Origin: Bacteroidales bacterium
Lineage (GTDB): Bacteria; Bacteroidota; Bacteroidia; Bacteroidales; NBLH01
Assembly (NCBI GenBank): GCA_029933755.1
Contig: JAOZNO010000056.1
Coordinates: 1-11,173 of the forward strand
Length of the DNA stretch: 11,173 bases
Direction: 5' to 3'
A program made the position numbers and the translations under genes. Below the pieces are notes generated by a model that was not told the origin of the DNA, made no database searches, and saw nothing but the letters and a program-made list of their open reading frames with translations. Of the stretch, positions 1 through 8,570 are shown piece after piece. The first letter of the stretch is position 1. Each line of letters starts with the position of its first letter.

Positions 1-2229
1 CAACCGATTATATACGAACTTGATGCAAGCAAAGTAGATAAACAGGCAAAAACCACTAACCTGAAAGTAGAACCCCACCTAGATGCGGAAATACAATTTG
101 CCGCTAACAGTAGGTATTTTATGCGTAAGGGTAAACCATGGTTTCCGCTCATGGGTGAATTTCATTATAACCGATACCCTCATCAATACTGGGAAGAGGA
201 AATACTGAAAATAAAAAGTGCCGGCTTATCCATTGTAGCTACTTATGTTTTTTGGAACGCGCATGAAAACCCCAAAGGGGTTTGGGACTGGGAAAACGAC
301 CAGAACCTCAGGCGTTTTGTTGAATTATGCAAAAAACATGATATGTATGTTTGGCTACGAATCGGCCCCTGGGCTCATGGTGAACAACTTTATGGAGGTC
401 ATCCAAAATGGATTAACCGAATGTTGAAAAAACGCACAGACAGCCCAAAATATCTTAAAGAAGTTACAAAACTATTTCAGCAAATTGGCGAGCAAACTGC
501 CGGATTGTATTATAAAAATGGCGGTTCTGTTATAGGTGTACAGTTAGAAAATGAATACGCCAAAGGTAAAAAAGACCATATCGCTACTTTGCGAAAAATA
601 GCCCTTGACAAAGGCATTACACCGGTATATTTCAGTATTACCGGAAACAGTGTTTTTAACGACAAGGAATTTGACACCTTCCCCCTTCAGGGTGGTTACC
701 CATACCGGGGTTGGGAAAAAGGTGGTGGCATGGCAACTGATGATTTTTTATTTGCCAATGATCAATGGATTATGACAGAGGATTTTGGTAAATTGTATTA
801 CGACCTGGATTTATATCCCAAAGGTACCTGCGAACAAGGCTGCGGCAGCCAGATGACCTATAAAAATCGTTTTGTAGTTGAACCACATGTAATTGAAGCC
901 CATTTGCAAAACCAAATTGGTCGTGGCATGAACTTAATTGGCTATTATATGTTTCAAGGCGGTACACAAATGCCCGGACTAAAAGAATCCGGCTATCCAG
1001 AATCGTATGATTTTCAAGCACCCATAAGTGAATTTGGTTTTTTAAGGCCGTCTTATAAATATTTAAAAATTCTGCACTATTTCATTAATGATTTTGGCGA
1101 AGATTTGGCACAAACTGCAGTGGTATATCCCAAAAACCAGGTGAAAGATGAGCAAAATACGGATAGCCTTCGTTATGTGGCACGTATTTCGGGTAATTCA
1201 GGTTTTGTTTTTTTAGGAAACACACAGGTACGTATTGATATGCCCGATAAGCATTTTAAACTGCGCATAAAGCTACCCAAGGAAACCATTGAGTTTCCCC
1301 GAAATGAATTTCTTTTAAAAGGGCAAACCACAGCAATACTTCCAATTAATCTTTGTTTAAATAAGGCACTTTTAAAATACGCCACAGTGCAAGCATTAAG
1401 CAGAATTGAAAATAATAATGAAGAGTTTTTATTTTTTATGCAATTAAAAGATGTTCAAGCCGAATTGGCTTTTGATGCAACAACAGTTAAAGATATAAGC
1501 TCAGAGAGTTGGAATAAAGAAGTAAAACAAGGCGTAATTTATTTGATAGCTAAAAACGACGAGCCAAGCCCTATAACAATAATGGATAAGGAAGGTTTAA
1601 AATCTACTATTGTTTTATTAAACAGGGAACAAGCCGAAAATGCCTGGCGAACACAATTTTACGAACAAGAGTATTTAATTATATCAAAAGCTGATTTAAT
1701 GTTCTATGATAATAAAATAGATTTAAGGCAAGTTGGTGAAAATCAATTCTCTTTTGATATATATCCAGCTATAAAACAAGATTTATTTTATGAAAACGCA
1801 GTTTTAAAAGCTAGTCAAAACGGTATTTTTCAACATTTCGATTTATCTGAAAAAAAACAAGATACAGACTTGGTAATAAACAAAATAGAAAAAAACAAAT
1901 ATACTGTTCAATTGCCTGATTCGCTGCCCAACAATTTAAGCGACTTATTTTTAGATATAAGTTATTTAGGAGGAAGTGCTACAGCAAAAAATAATGGTGA
2001 AATTGTAACTGATAATTTATATAACGGAACTAACTGGCTTTTTGGTTTAAAGCGATATATAAAGAAAAATACACAGATAGAAATTGATTTTGAGGCATTT
2101 TCCTGGCAGAATAACATTACCGGTGTTCCAAAAGAACTGGTAAAAAAAATAAAAGAAAACGGTGCTGAAATTTTAGAGATAAAAGTACTGCCGCAATATA
2201 ATGCGATATTAAAAACAGGTAATAATTAG
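1..2229 (+). CDS. GH35-type beta-galactosidase, 5' end missing
   Basis: This is a predicted exo-acting retaining beta-galactosidase of clan GH-A. The reading frame is open from base 1 (742 codons visible). The ATG at base 121 is probably internal, because the 40 codons before it read as normal protein and lead straight into the family's N-terminal GKPWFPLMGEFHYNRYP segment, so the true start lies upstream. In numbering from base 1, a TYVFWNAHE strand is followed by GPWAHGE, then QLENEY with the likely acid/base Glu185, then TCEQGCG with the likely nucleophile Glu278, and GYYMFQGGT near Tyr316. The 38-residue spacing from Glu278 to this Tyr is close to that in classical GH35 enzymes, which favours Glu278 over the Glu in MTEDF (residue 260). 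The C-terminal half is probably beta-sandwich domains. The GPWAHGE and TCE segments mark a clade divergent from GLB1-type enzymes, so beta-galactoside specificity is inferred. Location is unknown because the N-terminus is missing. Confidence 0.85.
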   Translation, partial: QPIIYELDASKVDKQAKTTNLKVEPHLDAEIQFAANSRYFMRKGKPWFPLMGEFHYNRYPHQYWEEEILKIKSAGLSIVATYVFWNAHENPKGVWDWENDQNLRRFVELCKKHDMYVWLRIGPWAHGEQLYGGHPKWINRMLKKRTDSPKYLKEVTKLFQQIGEQTAGLYYKNGGSVIGVQLENEYAKGKKDHIATLRKIALDKGITPVYFSITGNSVFNDKEFDTFPLQGGYPYRGWEKGGGMATDDFLFANDQWIMTEDFGKLYYDLDLYPKGTCEQGCGSQMTYKNRFVVEPHVIEAHLQNQIGRGMNLIGYYMFQGGTQMPGLKESGYPESYDFQAPISEFGFLRPSYKYLKILHYFINDFGEDLAQTAVVYPKNQVKDEQNTDSLRYVARISGNSGFVFLGNTQVRIDMPDKHFKLRIKLPKETIEFPRNEFLLKGQTTAILPINLCLNKALLKYATVQALSRIENNNEEFLFFMQLKDVQAELAFDATTVKDISSESWNKEVKQGVIYLIAKNDEPSPITIMDKEGLKSTIVLLNREQAENAWRTQFYEQEYLIISKADLMFYDNKIDLRQVGENQFSFDIYPAIKQDLFYENAVLKASQNGIFQHFDLSEKKQDTDLVINKIEKNKYTVQLPDSLPNNLSDLFLDISYLGGSATAKNNGEIVTDNLYNGTNWLFGLKRYIKKNTQIEIDFEAFSWQNNITGVPKELVKKIKENGAEILEIKVLPQYNAILKTGNN

Positions 2230-2283
2230 GCAATAATGGTCAAGTATAAAGTTTTAATATAAATGATGCATGTCTATGGAGTC

Positions 2284-2339
2284 AAGTTCTTTTGAAAACT
2301 TACCAAGTCATACAGACTTTGCAAGTTAAGTATCAACTT
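2284..2339. repeat. two small inverted repeats upstream of the GH95 gene
   Basis: AAGTT and AACTT form an inverted pair at 2284-2288/2297-2301 (8-base spacer) and again at 2323-2327/2335-2339 (7-base spacer). The second copy ends 19 bases before the candidate promoter box at 2359. The same arms with nearly the same spacer could form a pair of operator half-site sets for a regulator. Five-base arms in AT-rich DNA can also arise by chance, so this is only a weak call. Confidence 0.25.
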
Positions 2340-2358
2340 AGTAAATTTAGACAAACAA

Positions 2359-2366
2359 TAACTTTG
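2359..2366 (+). promoter_or_regulatory. candidate Bacteroidetes -7 promoter box (TAACTTTG)
   Basis: TAACTTTG is an exact match to the Bacteroidetes primary sigma factor -7 consensus TAnnTTTG. It lies 31 bases before the GH95 start codon in the longest intergenic gap of the window, which would give a leader of roughly 25 bases. I see no good TTTG -33 element at the usual spacing of about 20 bases; the nearest TTTG (2318-2321) is too far upstream. It may drive the downstream five-gene cluster separately from the GH35 gene. Confidence 0.5.
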
Positions 2367-2397
2367 TGGACGAACTCAATTAAACAAAATATTAGGT

Positions 2398-4803
2398 ATG
2401 AAAAAAATAAAGATTATTCTATTAACGGGATTGGCTTTTTTATTAGCCAATCAAATTTTGGCTCAATCAGACCATATATTATGGTATAAACAAGCCGCCA
2501 AACATTTTGAAGAAACGCTGGTACTTGGAAACGGCAAAATGGGCGCATCTGTTTTTGGCGGCATAAAATCTGACAAAATATATTTGAATGATGCAACACT
2601 ATGGTCTGGCGAGCCTGTTAATGCAAATATGAACCCCGAAGCTTATAAGAACATTCCGGCCATAAGGGAAGCTTTGAAAAATGAGAATTACCAACTTGCA
2701 AACGAACTTAACAAAAAGTTACAAGGCTCTTTTTCAGAATCTTTTGCGCCTCTTGGTACAATGTCCATTAATTTTAAGCATAAAAAATCAGTTGAAAAAT
2801 ACTATCGAGAACTGGATATCAGTACAGCTATTGCAAAAGTCAGTTATGAAATTAGTGGTGTAAAATACACACGTGAGTATTTTGTTTCCCATCCTGATAA
2901 GGTGATGATTATTAAACTTACAGCAAGCAAAAAAAAGGCTTTAAACTTTGATATTGATTTTAATAGCAAACTGAAATTCAAAACTTCGGTAGATAAAAAC
3001 GTATTTGCCGTAAATGGTTACGCACCTTATCATACAGAGCCTTCGTATCGTGGCATGGTGAAAGATGCAGTTGTTTTTGACCCAAACCGTGGCACCAGGT
3101 TTACAAGTTTGTTTGAAGTTAAAAGTACCGATGGTAAAATTACTGTAAAAAATGATGGTTTGGAACTGCAGAATGCCAGCGAGGCAATTATTTATGTTTC
3201 AATTGCCACTAGTTTTAGTGGTTTTGATAAAAATCCAGCTACTGAAGGTCTGGATCACCAAGCAAAAGCATCAGGGCAATTATTAAAAGCCTTAACAAAA
3301 ACTTATGCCGATTTAAAAACAGCGCATATTAACGATTATCAGCACTTTTTCAATCGTGTACAACTTAATTTGGGCAAAACATCCGCCCCAAACCTGCCTG
3401 CCGATGAACGTCTGAAACGTTATGATAAGGGCAAAGAAGACAAGATGCTTGAAGTTTTGTATTTCCAGTTTGGCCGCTATCTATTAATTTCCAGTTCACG
3501 CACCAAGGCTGTTCCTGCCAACTTGCAAGGAATTTGGAATCCACATATTCGTCCGCCATGGAGTAGTAACTACACAATGAATATAAATCTTGAAGAAAAC
3601 TACTGGCTTGCCGAAAACACCAATCTTTCGGAAATGCACCTTCCTTTAATTGATTTTATCGGTAATTTGGCTAAAACCGGAAAAATAACAGCCAAAACCT
3701 TTTATGATGCTGACGGTTGGACAGCTTGCCACAATTCAGATATTTGGGCAATGAGTAACCCTGTTGGCGATTTTGGCAAAGGCGACCCGGTTTGGGCAAA
3801 CTGGAACATGGGTGGGGCTTGGTTAAGCACTCACTTGTGGGAACATTACATTTTTACACAAGATATTGATTTTCTAAAAGATAAGGGCTACCCACTTATG
3901 AAAGGTGCAACACAATTTTGCCTTAGTTGGTTGGTTGAAGATGGCAAAGGCCACCTAATTACATCGCCCAGTACATCGCCCGAAAATGTATTTATCACAA
4001 CCGATGGTTACAAAGGCTCTACCCTATATGGTGGAACCGCTGATTTATCAATGATTAGGGAATGCCTGCAACAAACCATCAAGGCTTCTGAAATACTTGG
4101 TGTGGATAATGAATTCAGAACAGGGATGCAACAAGCTCTGGCTAAATTATATCCATATCAAATAGGTAAAAAAGGCAATTTACAGGAATGGTACTTCGAT
4201 TGGGAAGATGTAGAACCTCAACATCGTCACCAGTCACACCTTTTTGGGCTTTATCCCGGACATCAGGTAACACCTGACCAAACGCCTAATCTTGCAAACG
4301 CCTGCCGTAAAACACTCGAAATTAAAGGCGATGAAGCAACAGGTTGGTCAATAGGCTGGCGCATAAACCTTTGGGCAAGACTTTGGGATGGTAACCACGC
4401 CTATAAATTGTATCGTCAATTATTGCATGCTGTGGAACCGGATGGGGTAAAAATAAAAATGCAAAAAGGTGGTGGTACTTATCCCAATTTACTTGATGCG
4501 CACCCGCCTTTCCAAATTGATGGAAATTTTAGTGGTGCAGCAGCCGTAGCCGAAATGTTACTGCAATCAACAGACGATAAAATTATATTACTGCCTGCCC
4601 TGCCTGATGCCTGGGCAAACGGCTCAGTAAAAGGCTTAGTTGCCCGGGGTGGTTTTGTGCTTGATATTGAATGGGAAAAAGGGAAACTTGTTTCGGCTAT
4701 TATATACTCAAAAACAAATGCTAATACCAAAGTAAAATATAACAAAACAGTAAAAGAAATAGCTCTTAAAGAAGGTGAATCTTATAGATTCACAGCTAAT
4801 TAG
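2398..4803 (+). CDS. GH95 alpha-L-fucosidase (or alpha-L-galactosidase), secreted
   Basis: This is a predicted inverting exo-glycosidase, classically removing alpha-1,2-linked L-fucose from galactose. The 801-residue length is normal for Bacteroidetes GH95. Residues 1-22 are a Sec signal peptide, with cleavage expected at ILA|Q. The N-terminal beta-sandwich starts with WYKQAAKHFEETLVLGNGKMGA and carries LNDATLWSGEP (residues 63-73). The (alpha/alpha)6 domain carries all the residues known from the Bifidobacterium AfcA enzyme: Asn395 and Asn397 in MNINLEENYW, the general acid Glu529 in SPSTSPEN, and Asp708 in FQIDGNF. The catalytic apparatus therefore looks intact. The start is supported by the signal peptide beginning at this ATG and by a promoter box 31 bases upstream. 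The gene is followed after 32 bases by the next enzyme gene. GH95 also contains alpha-L-galactosidases, and the sequence alone does not settle which sugar is removed. The absence of a lipobox suggests the periplasm. Confidence 0.94.
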   Translation: MKKIKIILLTGLAFLLANQILAQSDHILWYKQAAKHFEETLVLGNGKMGASVFGGIKSDKIYLNDATLWSGEPVNANMNPEAYKNIPAIREALKNENYQLANELNKKLQGSFSESFAPLGTMSINFKHKKSVEKYYRELDISTAIAKVSYEISGVKYTREYFVSHPDKVMIIKLTASKKKALNFDIDFNSKLKFKTSVDKNVFAVNGYAPYHTEPSYRGMVKDAVVFDPNRGTRFTSLFEVKSTDGKITVKNDGLELQNASEAIIYVSIATSFSGFDKNPATEGLDHQAKASGQLLKALTKTYADLKTAHINDYQHFFNRVQLNLGKTSAPNLPADERLKRYDKGKEDKMLEVLYFQFGRYLLISSSRTKAVPANLQGIWNPHIRPPWSSNYTMNINLEENYWLAENTNLSEMHLPLIDFIGNLAKTGKITAKTFYDADGWTACHNSDIWAMSNPVGDFGKGDPVWANWNMGGAWLSTHLWEHYIFTQDIDFLKDKGYPLMKGATQFCLSWLVEDGKGHLITSPSTSPENVFITTDGYKGSTLYGGTADLSMIRECLQQTIKASEILGVDNEFRTGMQQALAKLYPYQIGKKGNLQEWYFDWEDVEPQHRHQSHLFGLYPGHQVTPDQTPNLANACRKTLEIKGDEATGWSIGWRINLWARLWDGNHAYKLYRQLLHAVEPDGVKIKMQKGGGTYPNLLDAHPPFQIDGNFSGAAAVAEMLLQSTDDKIILLPALPDAWANGSVKGLVARGGFVLDIEWEKGKLVSAIIYSKTNANTKVKYNKTVKEIALKEGESYRFTAN

Positions 4804-4835
4804 AGTAGTAGAATTATAAAACAAATATTTATATT

Positions 4836-6830
4836 ATGATCAAAACTACATTTTTATCAATAGTTATTTTTTTAAACCTGTCAATTATTCAGGCGCAACA
4901 AAACTCTTTGCGTTGGAATATTAACGATCAAGGGGGTATCACATGGACAATCAATGAACAAATACCTCATTACGATCATATTGAAATGAGTGGTAAAAAA
5001 ATGTCTGTTGTAGTTGCTTATGGTGTTAATGCAGATGGCACTTTCAGCATAAAAAGGGATTTGGTATGGCCGATGTTACGAACCATCCCAAACAATACAC
5101 ATGCCAGTCTGATGCATGAATTTACCGATAATACGATAAACTCACTAAAGATAAATGGGTTTGCTGCTAAAGAAATTGTAACAAATATTTCATTAAATGG
5201 GACTATTGTAGTAAACAGCAAGATTGGTAATGGTGTTCAATTAGAGCGCATTATCTTCCCATCTACAGATAAACCTGTATATTGCGAGAAATACCTGTTA
5301 AGCAATACTTCCTCAAGTTCAGTTTCAATAAAAATACCCGAATTATCAAAGGTTACAGTTACTGAAAAGAAAAAAGGTGTTTATGGAGCTTATACCCTTA
5401 CATACAAAACTACAGGATATGGCACGTTTACAGTTGCGCCCGGAAAATCAAAAGAATTTGACTTGACCATTATAGGAATAAAAAACGGTGAGGATTTTAG
5501 TGAAATTGATATAGATGCAGAGCTTGAAAAACGAAAGGCTTTTATAAATCAAATTTGGGACAGGCTGATATTAGAAACACCTGACACAGTTTTGAACAGC
5601 ACATTTGCTTTTGCCAAAATAAGGGCATCCGAAAGTATTTACGAAACCAAAGGCGGTCCAATGCACGGCCCCGGTGGTTTGTCGTATTATGCTGCAATAT
5701 GGGCAAATGACCAAGCAGAATATGTGAATCCATTTTTTCCATATCTTGGTTATGATTATGCAAATAAATCAGCAATTAACTCTTATGAGTGGTTTGCAAA
5801 GTTTATGAATGATGATTATATACGCATTCCAAGTTCGATTATTGCCGAGGGGGATGATATTTGGCAAGGTGCAGGTGACCGTGGAGATGCTGCAATGATT
5901 GCCTATGGTGCAGCTCGTTTTGTTATGTCGTATGGCGACAAGGCTACAGCAGAAAAACTATGGCCATTGATTGAATGGTGCCTTGAATATAATCACAGAA
6001 AATTGAATGAACAGGGTGTGGTTGCATCAAAAACAGATGAACTTGAAGGACGTTTCCCTACGGGAAAAGCGAACCTATGCACCTCGTCGCTATATTACGA
6101 TGCGCTGTTGTCTTCTGCCTGGTTAGGAAAATCATTAGGTAAAGATGAAAAATTACTCGATGCCTATTTAAAAAAAGCAGAGTATTTGAAAGGGAATATT
6201 GATACATATTTTGGCGCAAATGTAATGGGCTTTGATACCTATCGCTACTATAAAAAAAATAAAAAATTGCGAGCATGGATATGTATTCCCTTAACTATGG
6301 GAATATACGACCGTAAAGAAGCTACGATCAATGCACTTTTTTCACCTGAATTATGGACAGATGACGGTTTGGCAACCGTATCAGGTGACAAAACATTTTG
6401 GGACAGGGCTACTTTATACGGTTTAAGGGGCGTGTTGGCTGCCGGGGATACCAAAAGGGGCATTGAATATTTAAAAAAGTATTCCGAAAGAAGATTGCTG
6501 GGTGACCATGTACCATACCCTGTTGAGGCATATCCTGAAGGTGGCCAAAAACATCTTTCGGCTGAAAGCGGGCTTTATGCACGTATTATTACCGAAGGAT
6601 TGTTTGGTATTCGCCCTACCGGACTTAAATCGTTTAATTTAACACCACAGCTTCCACTTGGGTGGGATAAAATGAGCCTAAGAAAAATCCATGGTTTTGG
6701 TGACTTGTTCGACATTGAAATTACAAAGACAAACAAAGGGATAAAAGTACGTATACTAAAAGAAGGAAACGTTTTTAAAGAGTTTGAAATAGCTTCAGGG
6801 AAAACTGTTGCAATTAATATTTACACATAA
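4836..6830 (+). CDS. predicted secreted (alpha/alpha)6 six-hairpin glycosidase, family unassigned
   Basis: I do not recognise a numbered family. Residues 1-20 are a signal peptide (cleavage QA|Q). Residues of about 21-240 look beta-rich, and about 245-600 look like an alpha-helical barrel, followed by a short beta tail (FDIEITKTNKGIKVRILKEG). That order, a beta-sandwich, a helical barrel and a beta tail, is typical of six-hairpin glycosidases (GH63, GH78, GH95 and similar). Acidic clusters suited to a catalytic pocket are IWANDQAEY (Asp292, Glu295), AEGDDIWQGAGDRGDAA (Glu338, Asp340, Asp341, Asp348, Asp351) and GQKHLSAESGLYARI (Glu577). The closing segment TEGLFGIRPTGLKSFNLTPQLP resembles the C-terminal turn of bacterial helical-barrel glycosidases. 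Which residues are catalytic is not known. It lies between GH95 and GH110 genes with gaps of 32 and 4 bases, so it should act on the same glycan. An unusual rhamnosidase-like or glucosidase-like enzyme cannot be excluded. Confidence 0.7.
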   Translation: MIKTTFLSIVIFLNLSIIQAQQNSLRWNINDQGGITWTINEQIPHYDHIEMSGKKMSVVVAYGVNADGTFSIKRDLVWPMLRTIPNNTHASLMHEFTDNTINSLKINGFAAKEIVTNISLNGTIVVNSKIGNGVQLERIIFPSTDKPVYCEKYLLSNTSSSSVSIKIPELSKVTVTEKKKGVYGAYTLTYKTTGYGTFTVAPGKSKEFDLTIIGIKNGEDFSEIDIDAELEKRKAFINQIWDRLILETPDTVLNSTFAFAKIRASESIYETKGGPMHGPGGLSYYAAIWANDQAEYVNPFFPYLGYDYANKSAINSYEWFAKFMNDDYIRIPSSIIAEGDDIWQGAGDRGDAAMIAYGAARFVMSYGDKATAEKLWPLIEWCLEYNHRKLNEQGVVASKTDELEGRFPTGKANLCTSSLYYDALLSSAWLGKSLGKDEKLLDAYLKKAEYLKGNIDTYFGANVMGFDTYRYYKKNKKLRAWICIPLTMGIYDRKEATINALFSPELWTDDGLATVSGDKTFWDRATLYGLRGVLAAGDTKRGIEYLKKYSERRLLGDHVPYPVEAYPEGGQKHLSAESGLYARIITEGLFGIRPTGLKSFNLTPQLPLGWDKMSLRKIHGFGDLFDIEITKTNKGIKVRILKEGNVFKEFEIASGKTVAINIYT

Positions 6831-6834
6831 AATA

Positions 6835-8535
6835 ATGAATAAAACATCAAAACACATTGTTCTTGCATTCATAATAATATTGGTATTGCAAAACATAATG
6901 TTTGCACAGATGAATGAAGCGAATAGCCTAGAAATAAATGCCGCTGATTTTGGGGTCATACCAAACGATGGTATTGACGACCAGGAAGCATTGCAAAATG
7001 CAATTAACCAATGTAAAAGTAAAAAAGCTACAACACTTTTTATACCACCGGGCGTATATGATATTATTGATGAGGACGCAATTACCTTAATGAACGATAT
7101 TATGGATTGGAAATATGGCAAAAACCCACAAGATATTATCTTCACCCCATATTTCCCTTATGCTAAAGGTCTGGATTTTAATGGACTAAAGAATGTTTAT
7201 GTAAAAGCCATTGGCGCTAGTTTGCTTTGCAGCGGATGGATGGAACCCGTTTCGTTGGAAAATTGCGAAAACATCACCATAGAAGGCTTAACGATTGACT
7301 ATAAGACAATTCCACACAGTGAAGGCAAAGTAATTCAGGTAAAAAAGAAATACATAGATGTGGAATTAAAAGACAATCAATGGTTAAGGGATAAAATGTT
7401 GATAACCCGTATTATGTTTTGGGATTTGCAAAAAAACAGGCTGTTGGGAAAATCGGTTTACCATCCATTCAAAACGAAAAAAATTAACGAACATACAATC
7501 CGTATCTACACAAAAACAAAACCCGGGATGCTCGGAACCATTGCCTTAATGAACCACACTTTTCATTTCAGGCCGGCTATATTAATCATTGAAGCTAAAA
7601 ATACGATATTGAAGCAGGTAACTATACATTCGCAGCCAGGTATGGGCATTGTCGGGCATCGTTCACACAATATATTAATGGAAGAACTAAGGGTTATTCC
7701 AGCAGAAGGTTATTACCAGTCAACCAATACCGATGCTACGCATTTTACTTCCTGCACCGGCTTAATTAGGTTTGATGGGTGTATGTTTATAGGTCAAGGT
7801 GATGATGCGACAAATGTTCACGGATATTATCATAAATTTACGAAAGATTTGGGCAAGCAGTCGTACGAAATTAAATTAGAAGACCATTGGACAACACACG
7901 CCTGCGTACTCGATTTCCCCGATGTAGGTGATACTGTAGAAATTGTTAGAAAAAAAACGCTTGAAGTTGTTGATTCGATGATTGTTGTGAAAATTGACAC
8001 TTTTCAAAAACAATGGAAAAGCATAATAAAACTAAACCATCCATTACCTGAAAAAATTGAGGATTATTATTTTATCGATATAAGTCAGCTACCAAGTCTA
8101 GATTTTGTAAACTGTTCCGTAGGAAGCCATTTGGCAAGAGGCGTTTTAGTGAAGACACGGAACGTACTAATCGAAAACAATAGTTTTAGAGGCGGTACGG
8201 GAACAGCCATCCATATTGGTGCGGAAGGTGATTGGCGCGAAGGACCCGGTTCGGTTAATGTTACTATTAAAAATAACCGTATAACTGAATGTGGAAGAGG
8301 CGATGGGACTAATAATGGTGCCTGTGGAATTGCCATAAACGTAAAAGCACCTGACAAAACTGTCCCTGGCATACATAAAAACATCATTATAGAACAAAAC
8401 ATAATCAAGGGTGAAAATGCCTTTGTCGGCATTTCTGTTCGGGGTGCAAATAATGTGCAGATTTCAGGCAATCAATTTTCCGGTTGTAAAGAAAATATTA
8501 AAGTTAAATATTCAACAAAGGTAAAAATACAATAG
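6835..8535 (+). CDS. GH110 alpha-1,3-galactosidase, secreted
   Basis: This is a predicted inverting exo-alpha-1,3-galactosidase of 566 residues with a right-handed parallel beta-helix. GH110 enzymes remove terminal alpha-1,3-galactose from blood group B or linear alpha-Gal glycans. The ATG at 6835 is chosen because it begins the signal peptide (cleavage MFA|Q after residue 24) and lies 4 bases after the previous stop. An in-frame ATG at 6808 would overlap that gene and add nine residues before the signal. The N-terminal AADFGVIPNDGIDDQEALQNAI is the usual entry to the helix, with FIPPGVYDI after it. The diagnostic block TDATHF...GQGDDATNVHG gives Asp300, Asp323 and Asp324. Their spacings (23 and 24 residues) equal those of the catalytic Asp321, Asp344 and Asp345 that I recall for Pseudoalteromonas PdGH110B. 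IDYKTIPHSEGKV also fits the family. Later turns repeat short N-rich strands of the helix. Whether it needs the fucosylated B antigen or accepts linear alpha-Gal cannot be told from sequence. Confidence 0.9.
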   Translation: MNKTSKHIVLAFIIILVLQNIMFAQMNEANSLEINAADFGVIPNDGIDDQEALQNAINQCKSKKATTLFIPPGVYDIIDEDAITLMNDIMDWKYGKNPQDIIFTPYFPYAKGLDFNGLKNVYVKAIGASLLCSGWMEPVSLENCENITIEGLTIDYKTIPHSEGKVIQVKKKYIDVELKDNQWLRDKMLITRIMFWDLQKNRLLGKSVYHPFKTKKINEHTIRIYTKTKPGMLGTIALMNHTFHFRPAILIIEAKNTILKQVTIHSQPGMGIVGHRSHNILMEELRVIPAEGYYQSTNTDATHFTSCTGLIRFDGCMFIGQGDDATNVHGYYHKFTKDLGKQSYEIKLEDHWTTHACVLDFPDVGDTVEIVRKKTLEVVDSMIVVKIDTFQKQWKSIIKLNHPLPEKIEDYYFIDISQLPSLDFVNCSVGSHLARGVLVKTRNVLIENNSFRGGTGTAIHIGAEGDWREGPGSVNVTIKNNRITECGRGDGTNNGACGIAINVKAPDKTVPGIHKNIIIEQNIIKGENAFVGISVRGANNVQISGNQFSGCKENIKVKYSTKVKIQ

Positions 8536-8570
8536 ATAACACATCAACTTCTATAACGAGACATAAAAAC

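Noticed and set aside
121..123. The ATG at 121 as the true start of the GH35 gene.
   Set aside because: The frame is open through base 1, and the preceding codons join smoothly to the conserved GH35 N-terminus. A start here would also leave the protein without a signal peptide.
2292..2489. A 65-codon plus-strand open frame over the GH95 promoter and start.
   Set aside because: It overlaps the GH95 signal peptide in another frame, covers the promoter box and shows no recognisable domain.
6808..6834. An ATG at 6808 as the start of the GH110 gene.
   Set aside because: It overlaps the previous gene and would put nine extra residues before a normal signal peptide. The ATG at 6835 starts that signal peptide directly.
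6795..7145. A 116-codon minus-strand open frame across the junction of the (alpha/alpha)6 and GH110 genes.
   Set aside because: Its hydrophobic stretch is a by-product of the signal-peptide codons read in reverse, and both plus-strand genes there are well supported.
8085..8471. A 128-codon minus-strand open frame inside the GH110 gene.
   Set aside because: It lies wholly within a well-supported beta-helix coding region, and its translation shows no recognisable domain. It is an antisense shadow.
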